Shown here in pieces: positions 7,938 through 15,531 of a DNA stretch of 58,898 bases; within the stretch, counting starts at the first letter, position 1; every line of letters starts with the position of its first letter. The stretch covers positions 1 to 58,898 of the forward strand of contig JADGNY010000024.1 in NCBI GenBank assembly GCA_017883235.1, written 5' to 3'. The notes beneath the pieces are model-generated. The model did no database searches. It was not told where the DNA came from and saw nothing but the letters and a program-made list of their open reading frames with translations. The DNA is from Thermoanaerobaculia bacterium (GTDB taxonomy: Bacteria > Acidobacteriota > Thermoanaerobaculia > Gp7-AA8). Both the position numbers and the translations under genes were made by a program.

Positions 7938-9278
7938 CTAAATACGAACCCGCACCGTTGCCAGCGTCTCATCCGGATGGATCTTCTTCGGCGCGCCGAT
8001 GTTGTTCCGGGCGCGCTCGATCGTCAGATCGACGTGTTTGGCGAAACCGATGCGGATGCCGGCATCGATCTTCGTCCAGTTCCACCAGATGCTCGGCGCC
8101 GGATAGAGAGCCCCGTTCCCCTTGAATCCATAGTGGAGCTCGCTCCAGCGCACCGCCGGCTGGATGCTCTGCAGCAGCGACTCGCCGCCGGCGGAGGGTC
8201 CGCCCGATAGATCGAACTTGTAACCGAACTCGGCCTCCCCTCCGGAGCGGTGCATCCCCGCCACCGACTGGCTGGTGAACTGAATGGTCGACGTCAAGCC
8301 CTTCCACTCCGTGTAGACGCGGGCTCCGGTCTCTTCTTTCTTGTGGCCGCGGATCGGGAGTCCTGTGTCGAGAGGCCCTTCCAGCAGGTCGAGATCGACG
8401 CCGTAGAACGTTCCCGTCAGCGGCGCGTTCTCGTCATCGCGCAGGTTGCGGCGGTAGTGGAAGGCCACGGCATCGAAGCCGGCCGTCTGCGCGTCGTTCT
8501 GCCAGCGGTAGCCGAGTCCCTGCCCGAAGGACATGTTGTTCGTCTGGAGCGACAGGCTCTCGACGCGCGTGTCGTAGAGGATCGGGAAGCCCGACTTCAG
8601 CCGCGGATCGGGATTCGGCTGCAGCAATTCCTTGATGCCGTTATCGCCCGCGAGCGCGTTTGGATCGCGGAAGTAGAGCGGATTGCCGCTCGTGCCGGTG
8701 AACCGCCAGTAGAAGTTGCGCCCGACCGAGCCGCCTCCCATCACGCCGACGTCTTCGAAGCGGTTGAAGGCCGTGGCGACCAGGCCGTAGCTTTCGAGCA
8801 CGCGGATCGGCTGCCGTTCCATCTTCGGAAACTTCCCCATCTGCAGGAAGACCGACGTCTGCTCCGGACGCTCCAGAAACTCCCCGCGCGGACCGAACTG
8901 GATCCAAAGCTCGTCGGCGTCGATCTTCCGGTCCGCGCTGGTCGGATTGCGGCGGTACTTGTCGGTAGCGTGCAGTTGCGTGTGCGCCAGGAACCAGTTG
9001 CCGTAGCCGAGGTCCAGCTTGATCTGGGCCACGCTCAGCTCCGTGTGCGCGCCGGCGTTCACGGTTTCTTCGAAACCGACCGTCTGTCCGACCGGCAGGA
9101 AGCTCGGCGGGAACGGGAACTTGAGGGCGAACGTCTGCTCCTTACTGTTCCGGTAGTTCACCCGCAGCTCGATGCGGGACTTCAATGTCCAGTCGCTGAC
9201 AGGTTGCGTCGGTTGCGTCTGCGCGAAGAGAGAGATTGTGGTGAAGAGGCCGAGTACCGCCGCGGCGATCCGTCGCAT
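7938..9278 (-). CDS. outer-membrane beta-barrel protein of unknown specificity
   Basis: The 446-residue protein has a signal peptide (AAAVLGLFTTISLFA). It then has many alternating short strands typical of an outer-membrane barrel, such as SRIELRVNYRN, QIKLDLGYGNWFLAHTQL and FYWRFTGTSGN. The last strand, ETLATVRVRI, ends in a hydrophobic residue as barrel proteins often do. The length fits a 16- to 18-strand porin-like or alginate-export-like barrel, but I do not recognise the subfamily. It is isolated by family-3 repeats on both sides, so no operon partner suggests its substrate. Confidence 0.7.
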   Translation of the reverse strand: MRRIAAAVLGLFTTISLFAQTQPTQPVSDWTLKSRIELRVNYRNSKEQTFALKFPFPPSFLPVGQTVGFEETVNAGAHTELSVAQIKLDLGYGNWFLAHTQLHATDKYRRNPTSADRKIDADELWIQFGPRGEFLERPEQTSVFLQMGKFPKMERQPIRVLESYGLVATAFNRFEDVGVMGGGSVGRNFYWRFTGTSGNPLYFRDPNALAGDNGIKELLQPNPDPRLKSGFPILYDTRVESLSLQTNNMSFGQGLGYRWQNDAQTAGFDAVAFHYRRNLRDDENAPLTGTFYGVDLDLLEGPLDTGLPIRGHKKEETGARVYTEWKGLTSTIQFTSQSVAGMHRSGGEAEFGYKFDLSGGPSAGGESLLQSIQPAVRWSELHYGFKGNGALYPAPSIWWNWTKIDAGIRIGFAKHVDLTIERARNNIGAPKKIHPDETLATVRVRI

Positions 9279-9339
9279 GTTTGTCTCCAGGTACGTGGCG
9301 GGGAGCCGGATGGATTGTAACGCGGTTACGGGTGTTGAG

Positions 9340-9632
9340 GTTCCAATCCTGCCGGTGAGCGAAGCGAACCATGGCAGGATCTCCGGTGATACCGCGCGGT
9401 CCTAAGGTTCCAATCCTGCCGGTGAGCGTTAGCGAACCATGGCAGGATCTCCGGTGATACCGCGCAACCGCCCGGCAATAGGCGCCGCCCGCGCAATGCC
9501 ACCGGAGATCCTGCCACGTTTCGCTTCGCTCAACGGCAGGATTGGGTTTTGGCAATAGGCGCCGCCCGCGCAATGCCACCGGAGATCCTGCCATGTTTCG
9601 CTTCGCTCAACGGCAGGATTGGAACCTCAATA
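9340..9632. repeat. REPIN-like inverted repeats (family 3), second cluster
   Basis: Three to four copies of the CCGGAGATCCTGCCATGG / CCGGCAGGATTGG unit lie in alternating orientation. They fill most of the space between the barrel protein start (9278) and the end of the sensor gene (9634). The units differ mainly in the loop (GCGTTAGCGAA versus GCGAAGCGAA). I see no gene in this interval. Confidence 0.9.
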
Positions 9633-9633
9633 C

Positions 9634-11496
9634 TCACCGAAAACACATCCGACACGCATCGTATCCCGCGGCGATCGCATCATCCGCGCTCATGAAGACC
9701 ACTCTCGTCTCATCCGCGAAGCGCTTCGCTGTCGCGCAGCTCGCGCGATGAAACCGCTTGGTCTTGCCGGAGACGCTGGCGATGAGGATCTCGGCATTGG
9801 AGGCGATGGCTTCGATGTTGTGCGTGATCTCGTCGGCCGACGAGGCGATGTCGTCGATCACCAGATCGCTCACGGCCTCGTCGACGATGCTGGCGACATC
9901 GATGGCCGGAAGGCTGACAACCCGACCCTCGCCGCGATGTTCGAACTGGTGGACGACCATCTCCGCCACGTCGATGCGCAGTGGAACGAGCTGCAGGGTG
10001 GGGATCTCCTCTTCGACGAAGACGTACTTCGCTTCCGTCCACGTGGAGAGCTCGGCGATCTCCTCCGCCGCTTTCTGGCGCATGGCGTCGTGGAGCTGGT
10101 TCTCGGTCAGGGCGCCGAGGATGACCAGGATGCGGCCGAGGGCAAGCTGGGTCTCCCGCCGGATCTCCAGCGCCTTCTGCCGCTGCTCCTCGGTGATCAA
10201 CCCGCTGCTGATGAGCCGCTGGGCCAGGAATCGCGCGGGGTCGTTCGAGGAGCAGGAGATGATCTTCCCCTTCTCGATGAACAGCTCTTTCTCGCGTGAG
10301 CCGCTGGCGATGACCAGCCGGCCGGTCCGCTGCTGCGAGGCATGTTTGACGAGCAGCTCGGCCGGCGTGGCGTCGCCGTGCGACTTCCACTTCCGCTGTG
10401 GAGGCACCGAGGTCGAGACGATCTCCGACTCCGTGGCCGCCGCCGGCGCAACGACCGCTTTGGCCACCCGTTCATGAATGGCGCGCAGCTCCTCCTCGGC
10501 ACGCTTCCGCCGCTCCAGCTCTTTGCGGAGCGCGTCGGTCATGATCTTCAGCTCGTCCATCACCTGCTCGCCCGATACGCGCAACTCTTCGATGGCCGAA
10601 CGGAGCGCCTCCTCCGTCTGCTGCCGTTTGCGCACTTCCGCTTGCAGTGCGTCGAGTGTCCGTTTCGTTTCTTTCTGCGCCTCGCCCGGCCCCTCGGGGG
10701 CGCGGATGACTTCGACGAAGCCCTTGACCACGCCGTCGATTCGCACCGGCGTGAGACTCGTCCGCACCCAGAGATGCCGGCCGTCCTTAGCCACGCGCCA
10801 GTCTTCCAGCTCCAGCCTCCCCGACTCGCTCGCTTCCTGGAGCTGCTGCGTCGACCTTCCGCCCCAATGCTCGTGATCGCGATAGAGCATCCGGCGCGAG
10901 CGGCCGACGACCTCATCGCGTGTGTAGCCGAGGATTCGTTCCGCGCCGGCGTTCCATCCGGCGATGAACCCCTTGTCGTCGGTGCAGATGAGGGCGAAGT
11001 CGGTGAGCTGGTCGATGACGTCCAGGATGAGCTGCTCCGCGTTGTGCCCGGACGCACGCCCCTGTGCGTTGCGGGCGCGCTCGTCGACGACGTAGATGAG
11101 GAAGGGACTCCCCTCCTCACTGCCGGCGATGGAGCAGACGACATCCACCTCGCGGTACTTCCCCTTCTTCTCGATGATCCGCTTCTCGATGCGGTAGCCG
11201 CGCGTGTCGCCGCTGAGCATCCTCTTGATCAACGCCGACTCGCGTTTGGCATCGTCGGGATGCGTGAGGTCGGTGAACGTCATCCGCGCAAGCTGCTCCC
11301 GCGTGTAGCCGGCGAGTTGACGGAACCGCTCGTTGTACTGCAGCCACGCCCCGTCGATCGAGACGAGGGCGATGCCGACCGGCGCATGCTCGAAGGCCTC
11401 CCGAATCCTCGCCTCCCGATGCGCGCCAGCGGCGGCCGGACCACCCGGCTTGCGCACGAGCGAGATCACCTGATCGACGGTCGGGATCTTGACCAT
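9634..11496 (-). CDS. PAS-PAS-DUF4388 signalling protein with C-terminal Ada-like zinc-binding motif
   Basis: The 620-residue cytoplasmic protein has PAS domains at about 30-140 (EHAPVGIALVSIDGAWLQYN) and 155-265 (DDKGFIAGWNAGAERILGY). A coiled coil follows at about 270-350, then a DUF4388-like region at about 375-520 (KHASQQRTGRLVIASGS ... KIISCSS). The last 45 residues read RFHRASCATAKRF ... AAGYDACRMC, matching the small metal-binding pattern of Ada and related domains (H-x3-C ... C-x2-C). There is no kinase, cyclase or receiver domain, so it is probably an adaptor or scaffold in a signalling chain. Ligand and partner are unknown. Confidence 0.75.
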   Translation of the reverse strand: MVKIPTVDQVISLVRKPGGPAAAGAHREARIREAFEHAPVGIALVSIDGAWLQYNERFRQLAGYTREQLARMTFTDLTHPDDAKRESALIKRMLSGDTRGYRIEKRIIEKKGKYREVDVVCSIAGSEEGSPFLIYVVDERARNAQGRASGHNAEQLILDVIDQLTDFALICTDDKGFIAGWNAGAERILGYTRDEVVGRSRRMLYRDHEHWGGRSTQQLQEASESGRLELEDWRVAKDGRHLWVRTSLTPVRIDGVVKGFVEVIRAPEGPGEAQKETKRTLDALQAEVRKRQQTEEALRSAIEELRVSGEQVMDELKIMTDALRKELERRKRAEEELRAIHERVAKAVVAPAAATESEIVSTSVPPQRKWKSHGDATPAELLVKHASQQRTGRLVIASGSREKELFIEKGKIISCSSNDPARFLAQRLISSGLITEEQRQKALEIRRETQLALGRILVILGALTENQLHDAMRQKAAEEIAELSTWTEAKYVFVEEEIPTLQLVPLRIDVAEMVVHQFEHRGEGRVVSLPAIDVASIVDEAVSDLVIDDIASSADEITHNIEAIASNAEILIASVSGKTKRFHRASCATAKRFADETRVVFMSADDAIAAGYDACRMCFR

Positions 11497-11519
11497 GATG
11501 AATTGTAGCGGCTTCGCCG

Positions 11520-11713
11520 GGTTGTCTGCGCCTGCGGCGCGTTGTCGGTTGTCTGCGCGCCGCGCGTGGCCTTCTCAGGAATTGGCAGCGCGAACGGAAA
11601 ACTGCAACTGAGAACGCGGCAAACCCCGAAATGTAGCCGATACCCGCACTCTAACCAATTGTCTCCACGCGCGCCGCAGCGCGCAGACAACCGACAACGC
11701 CGCGCAGCGGCAG
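11520..11713. repeat. inverted-repeat element (family 4, GTTGTCTGCGC arms)
   Basis: GGGTTGTCTGCGC, GTTGTCGGTTGTCTGCGCGCCGCGCG and the complementary CGCGCGCCGCAGCGCGCAGACAACCGACAACG arms bracket a central unique stretch of about 100 bases. Related elements are at 12.15-12.31 kb and 53.54-53.71 kb. The interval holds no recognisable gene. Confidence 0.85.
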
Positions 11714-12124
11714 TTACAGATACTGCCGGATCGCCGCTTCGATCTTGTTTCGCGGTACGGCCCCGACGACGCGCCCCTTTTCGACGCCGTCCTTGAACAG
11801 CACCAGCAGCGGGATGCTCATGGCCCGGTAAGCCGACGCCGTACGCGGATTCTGATCGACATTGAGCTTTGCAAAGCGAACATCCGTCCGCGACGCCGCC
11901 AGCTCCTCGATCACCGGCGCAATCATCCGGCACGGCCCGCACCAAGCCGCCCAGAAGTCGACGACAAACGATCCATTGCCAATCGTCTCCGCGAAATTCG
12001 CGTCGGTGACGTCAATGGGATGCCCGCCAGTCAATGGCGTCTTGCATTTGCCACAGACCGCCTTACCAGACGCCGGCAACCGGTTGGCCTGACCACAGCT
12101 CGGGCAACGAACGATATCGCTCAT
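11714..12124 (-). CDS. trxC: thioredoxin 2 (zinc-ribbon thioredoxin)
   Basis: The 136-residue protein has an N-terminal zinc ribbon (CPSCGQANRLP ... CGKCKTPL, Cys7/10 and Cys24/27 pattern). A thioredoxin fold follows with the active site FWAAWCGPCRMIAPV and the cis-proline region MSIPLLVLF. It would reduce cytoplasmic protein disulfides with thioredoxin reductase. The zinc ribbon separates it from the trxA-type gene at 53.8 kb. It stands between two family-4 repeat elements and appears to be its own transcription unit. Confidence 0.93.
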   Translation of the reverse strand: MSDIVRCPSCGQANRLPASGKAVCGKCKTPLTGGHPIDVTDANFAETIGNGSFVVDFWAAWCGPCRMIAPVIEELAASRTDVRFAKLNVDQNPRTASAYRAMSIPLLVLFKDGVEKGRVVGAVPRNKIEAAIRQYL

Positions 12125-12154
12125 GGAGAGAGCCTACTGCGAAAGATGCGCCTG

Positions 12155-12310
12155 CTAACTGCGGCTCCGCCGCGTTGTCTGCGCTTCGCGCGTTGTCTGC
12201 GCGTTGCGCGTTGTCGGTGGTCTCCGCGCACGTTCAGCATTTGTGTCCACGCGCAACGCGCAGACAACGGACAACGCGCCGAAGGCGCAGACAACGCGGC
12301 GAAGCCGCAG
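12155..12310. repeat. inverted-repeat element (family 4), second copy
   Basis: The left part carries CTGCGGCTCCGCCGCGTTGTCTGCGC with further TTGTCTGCGCGTTGCGC units. The right part is the complement, ending GCGGCGAAGCCGCAG. The arms span the whole gap between trxC and the next gene. A loop of about 40 bases with TTCAGCATTTGTG separates them. Confidence 0.88.
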
Positions 12311-12766
12311 TCACTCCGGCAAACTCGGCGGAGGCGACCCGCGATGGAACGCCACATCCGCCGCATGCTGCGATGCATGCACCGGCAGTCCCTTCTTCCA
12401 ATCCGCATACGCCTGCGACGCTTCGCGCAGACAGATCCCGCACTCCTCGGCGTGATGCGTCTGGAAGCAGGTCAGCAGGCTGACGTGGCCCCGCTCTTCA
12501 TGGCATTGGCAGTAGCAATACATCTTCGCCAGCCGGTCGGTGATCTGCGCCGCTTTGGCGTAGACCTCCACAGCGGCAGGATTCGTCAGTTGCGCCGCGG
12601 CGAGGACCGGCGCATTCCGATCCGGCACCGGCTCGTTCGACATCGGCATCCCCGCCATCTCCGGCATCGGCGCCGATGTGGGGGGCGGCGCGGAGACGGT
12701 GGAGGGCGCTTCGTGCTGACGGCAGGCGGCGGCGAGAAGGATCAGCAGGACGATCGAGGGTTTCAT
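12311..12766 (-). CDS. lipoprotein with PCYCGC-like cysteine motif
   Basis: The 151-residue protein starts MKPSIVLLILLAAACRQHE, a lipoprotein signal with lipobox LAAAC. A Pro/Met-rich spacer follows (APMPEMAGMPMSNEP). The conserved part contains MYCYCQCHEERGHVSLLTCF, then CGICLREASQAY, reminiscent of the PCYCGC family, probably a metal- or heme-binding periplasmic protein. The start at 12766 was chosen for the lipobox; the longer frame upstream has no support. It may handle copper or electrons given the Met/Cys content, but that is inference. Confidence 0.65.
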   Translation of the reverse strand: MKPSIVLLILLAAACRQHEAPSTVSAPPPTSAPMPEMAGMPMSNEPVPDRNAPVLAAAQLTNPAAVEVYAKAAQITDRLAKMYCYCQCHEERGHVSLLTCFQTHHAEECGICLREASQAYADWKKGLPVHASQHAADVAFHRGSPPPSLPE

Positions 12767-12997
12767 GCGGACACGCAACGAATCGCCACCGCGGCGTAAT
12801 CCTGCTCGATCGCCGGCGACGAAAGGGCCTTTACCTGACCACCCGTTCGACGAGCCGTCGATGAACGACACACTCGCCTTTACGCTCCTCAACCGATCCG
12901 GCGGGCTGTTGTTCTCGTCGAGTGGTCGGGGACGACGACTGCCCCTCGGACGCTGGACGGCGGCAACTTTGCTGTTCATCAAATGAAGTGATGCCGT

Positions 12998-13031
12998 CGA
13001 GGCCGCGGGGCGAAATCGCTCCGCGGCCTCG
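12998..13031. repeat. GC-rich perfect hairpin
   Basis: CGAGGCCGCGG and CCGCGGCCTCG form an 11-bp stem with a loop of about 12 bases. It lies in the gene-free stretch 12767-14042, where no convincing gene is seen. A 41-codon frame at about 12860-12985 has no recognisable content. Confidence 0.8.
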
Positions 13032-13106
13032 CTGGATGACGAACGGTCCGCAATGCGGGAAGGTCGACCGGTGTGGCCTCGCGGATCACTGAGGAACACT
13101 CTGCGA

Positions 13107-13138
13107 GCGTAGAGCAGGCGGGGACGCCTGCTCTACGC
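13107..13138. repeat. perfect 14-bp hairpin next to the 21-bp array
   Basis: GCGTAGAGCAGGCG and CGCCTGCTCTACGC pair perfectly around a GGGA loop. There is no T-tract, so it is not a standard terminator. It sits about 50 bases before the degenerate repeat array and could mark its boundary. Confidence 0.85.
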
Positions 13139-13185
13139 TGCGAGATCGTTTGCAACGGCGCGGGTCGTCGCGCACAGACGAGGGT

Positions 13186-13705
13186 GTCCGTATCCTCGGT
13201 CGAGAGGTCCGCACTGTGGACTGGATAGTCCGTATGGTGGGACCGGATAGTCCGCGTTACGGACTGAGCCGTCCGTATGGTGGGCCTGACAGTCCGCACT
13301 TGGGGACCGCACGGTCCGCATAGCAGGACTAGCACATCGTACAATGCGATTGGATGGTCCGCATTGCGGACTGTGCAGTCCGCATCGTGGACTGGATGGT
13401 CCGCGTTGCGGACCGTACAGTCCGCATGGTGGGTTTGCCAGTCCGTACATCAGGACCGGATGGTCCGCATGTAGGACTAATAGTCCATATCTAGGAACTA
13501 ATCAGTCCGCATAATAGTCTTGGCGGTCCGCACCAAGGACTTAACGGTCCGCATCGCGGTACTGGCGGTCCTTACCAGAAGACTTGATGATCCGCATTGC
13601 GGACTGAGAGCCGTATCTGCGGGACTAAACAATACATGCCACGGACTAAGCGCTCTGTACCACTGGCTGAAAAGCCAGCATCCTGGACCGGATAGTCCGC
13701 ACTGT
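13186..13705. repeat. array of about 24 degenerate 21-bp palindromic units
   Basis: Units of 20-22 bases follow the pattern GTCCGCAT-nn-GCGGACTG-nnnn. The core GTCCGC...GCGGAC is itself a near-palindrome, for example at 13357-13372. Units are strongly diverged from each other in the outer bases, and some are decayed (13600-13680). There are no identical repeats with unique spacers, so this is not a CRISPR array. The unit length varies by one base, which breaks any reading frame, so it is not a repeat-protein gene. Spacing equals about two helical turns. Confidence 0.9.
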
Positions 13706-13755
13706 TGAACATCTTGACTTCGTGCTCGCAGCTCCGCTACTCTAACCGGCCTCAT

Positions 13756-13807
13756 GGGGCTGGCTTGCCGGCTCCTCGAGAGTGGAGCCGGCGCTCGTGA
13801 GAGCCCC
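13756..13807. repeat. nested hairpin structure after the array
   Basis: GCCGGCTCC (13767-13775) pairs with GGAGCCGGC (13784-13792), and the outer GGGGCT (13756-13761) can pair with AGCCCC (13802-13807). It lies between the array and the 189-residue gene at 14043 and could be part of that gene's leader RNA. No known riboswitch pattern is recognised. The remaining leader to 14042 shows no gene. Confidence 0.65.
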
Positions 13808-14042
13808 ACGCTCCTGGCGGCCAACGGGTGGAACGACGGCGCTGGATAGTGCGACTGTTCTCATCTCTGCGGGAGTTGAGCGGTGCTCCTCCTGCCGCGA
13901 GCTCTCGAAGTGTGCGCGCACTTCGGGGAACATCAACCGGAAGAGCCGGCGCGTACCGCCGTCTCCTCAAGCCGGTGGCCGCCTGCACTCGTGCACAAGT
14001 GCTCGTCGTTCCCTCCGGCCTGACAGCATCAGGAGAAACGAC

Positions 14043-14612
14043 ATGAGCAACCATCAGGAAACCAGGAACCCGTCTGCCGCCGCGGACGTCCCGCAAACGG
14101 CACCCATACCCGAAAGAGTGGTCGAACAGTTGCGCGCCGTGCAGATGGGCGAAGTGACGCCACTGACTGCCGCCGAGCGCAGAAAGCTGCGCCGCCGCAC
14201 CATCACCTCCAATCCGATTCTGCAGGCCTCGATCAACGCCCTCGGCGCGCTCGAAAACGTCTCACAGGCCGTCGGCCAGCCGGCCGACCAGGCCCGTCAA
14301 CTGTACGACGAGGCCAACCGCTGGACGGCGGTGGAGGACGAGCTCCGTAAAATGCTCAGCGGCGTCGCCGGAGCAAACATCATCCGCCGCCAACGCGTCT
14401 CGCTCATCGCCGCCCAGGCGTACGGCATCGCCTTGCAACTGGCCCGCGATCCCGCCAACGCCATCCTCGTGCCTCACGTGGAGGAGATCAGGCGATTGAA
14501 GAGCTTCAGCCGGCGGAAGAAGGCGACGCCGGCGCCCGGCGCGCCGGCGTCTACGGCACCTGACACGCCGGAGCCGCAGGGTTCCGGGACGTCCGGCAGT
14601 CCGAAGACGTAA
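14043..14612 (+). CDS. conserved-looking protein of unknown function (189 aa)
   Basis: The ATG at 14043 follows a good ribosome site (AGGAGAAACGAC). The product is mostly helical, with a basic patch ERRKLRRRT at about 47-55. A central region follows with NALGALENVSQAVGQPADQA and VAGANIIRRQRVSLIAAQAY. The low-complexity Ala/Pro/Gly tail starts after RRLKSFSRRKK. There is no signal peptide or membrane segment, and I do not recognise the family. The ordered alanine-rich helices with a basic tail would suit a nucleic-acid or scaffold protein, but that is only a guess. It is the only intact gene beside the 21-bp array. Confidence 0.7.
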   Translation: MSNHQETRNPSAAADVPQTAPIPERVVEQLRAVQMGEVTPLTAAERRKLRRRTITSNPILQASINALGALENVSQAVGQPADQARQLYDEANRWTAVEDELRKMLSGVAGANIIRRQRVSLIAAQAYGIALQLARDPANAILVPHVEEIRRLKSFSRRKKATPAPGAPASTAPDTPEPQGSGTSGSPKT

Positions 14613-14654
14613 GCGTGAATGGAGTGCGACCGAGCGCGTGCGAGCGCGCCCGGT

Positions 14655-14910
14655 CATGCCGCGGTAGCGGCAACAAGACGATAGCCAGGGGTGCGAGCGC
14701 TTTTTGCGAGCACCCCTGGAAGCGGATATCATGGATTTCGTGCCGCGTCAGCGGCACTGGAAGTCGTCGCGTTTGTCGTCCGTCTCACTCATCCAGTGCC
14801 GCTGACGCGGCACAATTTCAATGCACTCCGGAACCAGAGGTGCTCGCAAAAAGCGCTCGCACCTCTGGCTACCCTCTTTGTGCCGCTATCGCGGCGTCGT
14901 TGACGTCTCC
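14655..14910. repeat. complete composite palindromic element (family 1)
   Basis: The element is mirror-symmetric about 14778. Moving outward on each side there is a GTGCCGCGTCAGCGGCAC hairpin, then a CCAGGGGTGC hairpin (14685-14719 and 14834-14868), then a GCCGC-GCGGC stem. In the right-hand hairpin the stem is CCAGAGGTGC / GCACCTCTGG: both arms changed together, keeping pairing. The element truncates the VapC-like remnant that follows. Confidence 0.9.
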
Positions 14911-14967
14911 GCTCAGGCGCTCTTCGCGGTGTGCGTAGATCAGAACGTTGACGTCAGGGAGATCCAT
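14869..14967 (-). pseudogene. N-terminal stub of a PIN/VapC-like toxin
   Basis: Reading leftward from the ATG at 14967 the frame gives MDLPDVNVLIYAHREERLSG, the typical opening of a VapC PIN domain with its first acidic residue (DVN). It then runs into the family-1 palindrome and stops at 14869 after 32 residues. Just upstream another short frame from 15042 (MKFLADANTLGTFDFRPAPP) looks like a partner or second toxin remnant. The stretch 14968-15090 contains nothing else clear. Insertion of the palindromic element probably destroyed the gene. Confidence 0.6.
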
Positions 14968-15090
14968 CGCTCGGGGGACTTGAGGGGGGGCAGGTCTAAA
15001 GTCGAAAGTGCCGAGCGTGTTGGCGTCTGCGAGAAACTTCATGCATGCCGGCGCAGCGGGAGCGAGTACATCTGCACTTCCGAGAGCATT

Positions 15091-15279
15091 TCAGCGGCCT
15101 AGGCAGGCGTGAATCTGCTCCCGCGTCAATCCTGGGTAGTTTTGAAGCAGCTCTTCTTCGGTCCAGCCGTCGGCGAGACGTTCAACGATGAACTCCACCG
15201 TCAGACGTGTGCCGGCGATGACAGGCTTTCCCACCATCACTTCGGGATCGGCGGTGATCATCTCTTTCCAGTCGGTCAT
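15091..15279 (-). CDS. DUF433 family protein (probable antitoxin)
   Basis: The 62-residue protein runs MTDWKEMITADPEVMVGKPV ... ADGWTEEELLQNYPGLTREQ and ends IHACLGR. This is the DUF433 pattern, a small winged-helix protein usually paired with a DUF5615/PIN-like toxin. I started it at the ATG at 15279, because upstream sequence belongs to a family-2 repeat. The expected downstream toxin is missing and only remnants follow (14869-15042), so it is an orphaned antitoxin. An intact version of such a pair lies at 21.1-21.7 kb. Confidence 0.8.
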   Translation of the reverse strand: MTDWKEMITADPEVMVGKPVIAGTRLTVEFIVERLADGWTEEELLQNYPGLTREQIHACLGR

Positions 15280-15323
15280 AGGAGTGCTTCGTTCGCGGTA
15301 AGCATAACCGCAGGGGGGCGAAC

Positions 15324-15454
15324 GGAGCGCTGGCGTCTCGCCGGCTGGCCGGGCGGCGTCTCGCCGCCCGACGGGGCGAGCTCGGGACATTCGCTGGTAA
15401 CCGGCGAACGGAGGCGAGACGCCTCCGGGCCAGCCGGCGAGACGCCAGCGCTCC
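15324..15454. repeat. inverted-repeat element (family 2), second copy
   Basis: GGAGCGCTGGCGTCTCGCCGG on the left and CCGGCGAGACGCCAGCGCTCC on the right bracket GGGCGGCGTCTCGCCGCCC and GGAGGCGAGACGCCTCC palindromes. It separates the divergent DUF433 and acetyltransferase genes. A GCGCGCG-ggac-GCGCGCG hairpin follows at about 15480-15500. Confidence 0.9.
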
Positions 15455-15531
15455 GGCGTGCATCATCGGCATGCTGTGGGGCGCGCGCGGGACGCGCGCG
15501 GTCCCAGGAAGGCTGTGTTGTAATCGTCGGT

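Noticed and set aside
12860-12985. 41-codon plus-strand frame MNDTLAFTLLNRSGG
   Set aside because: No ribosome site, no recognisable content and no coupling to a neighbour.
13133-13450. Repeat protein encoded by the array (heptapeptide-like frames on both strands)
   Set aside because: Units of 20, 21 and 22 bases shift frame repeatedly; no frame spans the array and none has a ribosome site.
13186-13705. CRISPR array
   Set aside because: Period is about 21 bases with no constant repeat plus variable spacer; cores are palindromic and every unit has drifted. No cas gene is nearby.
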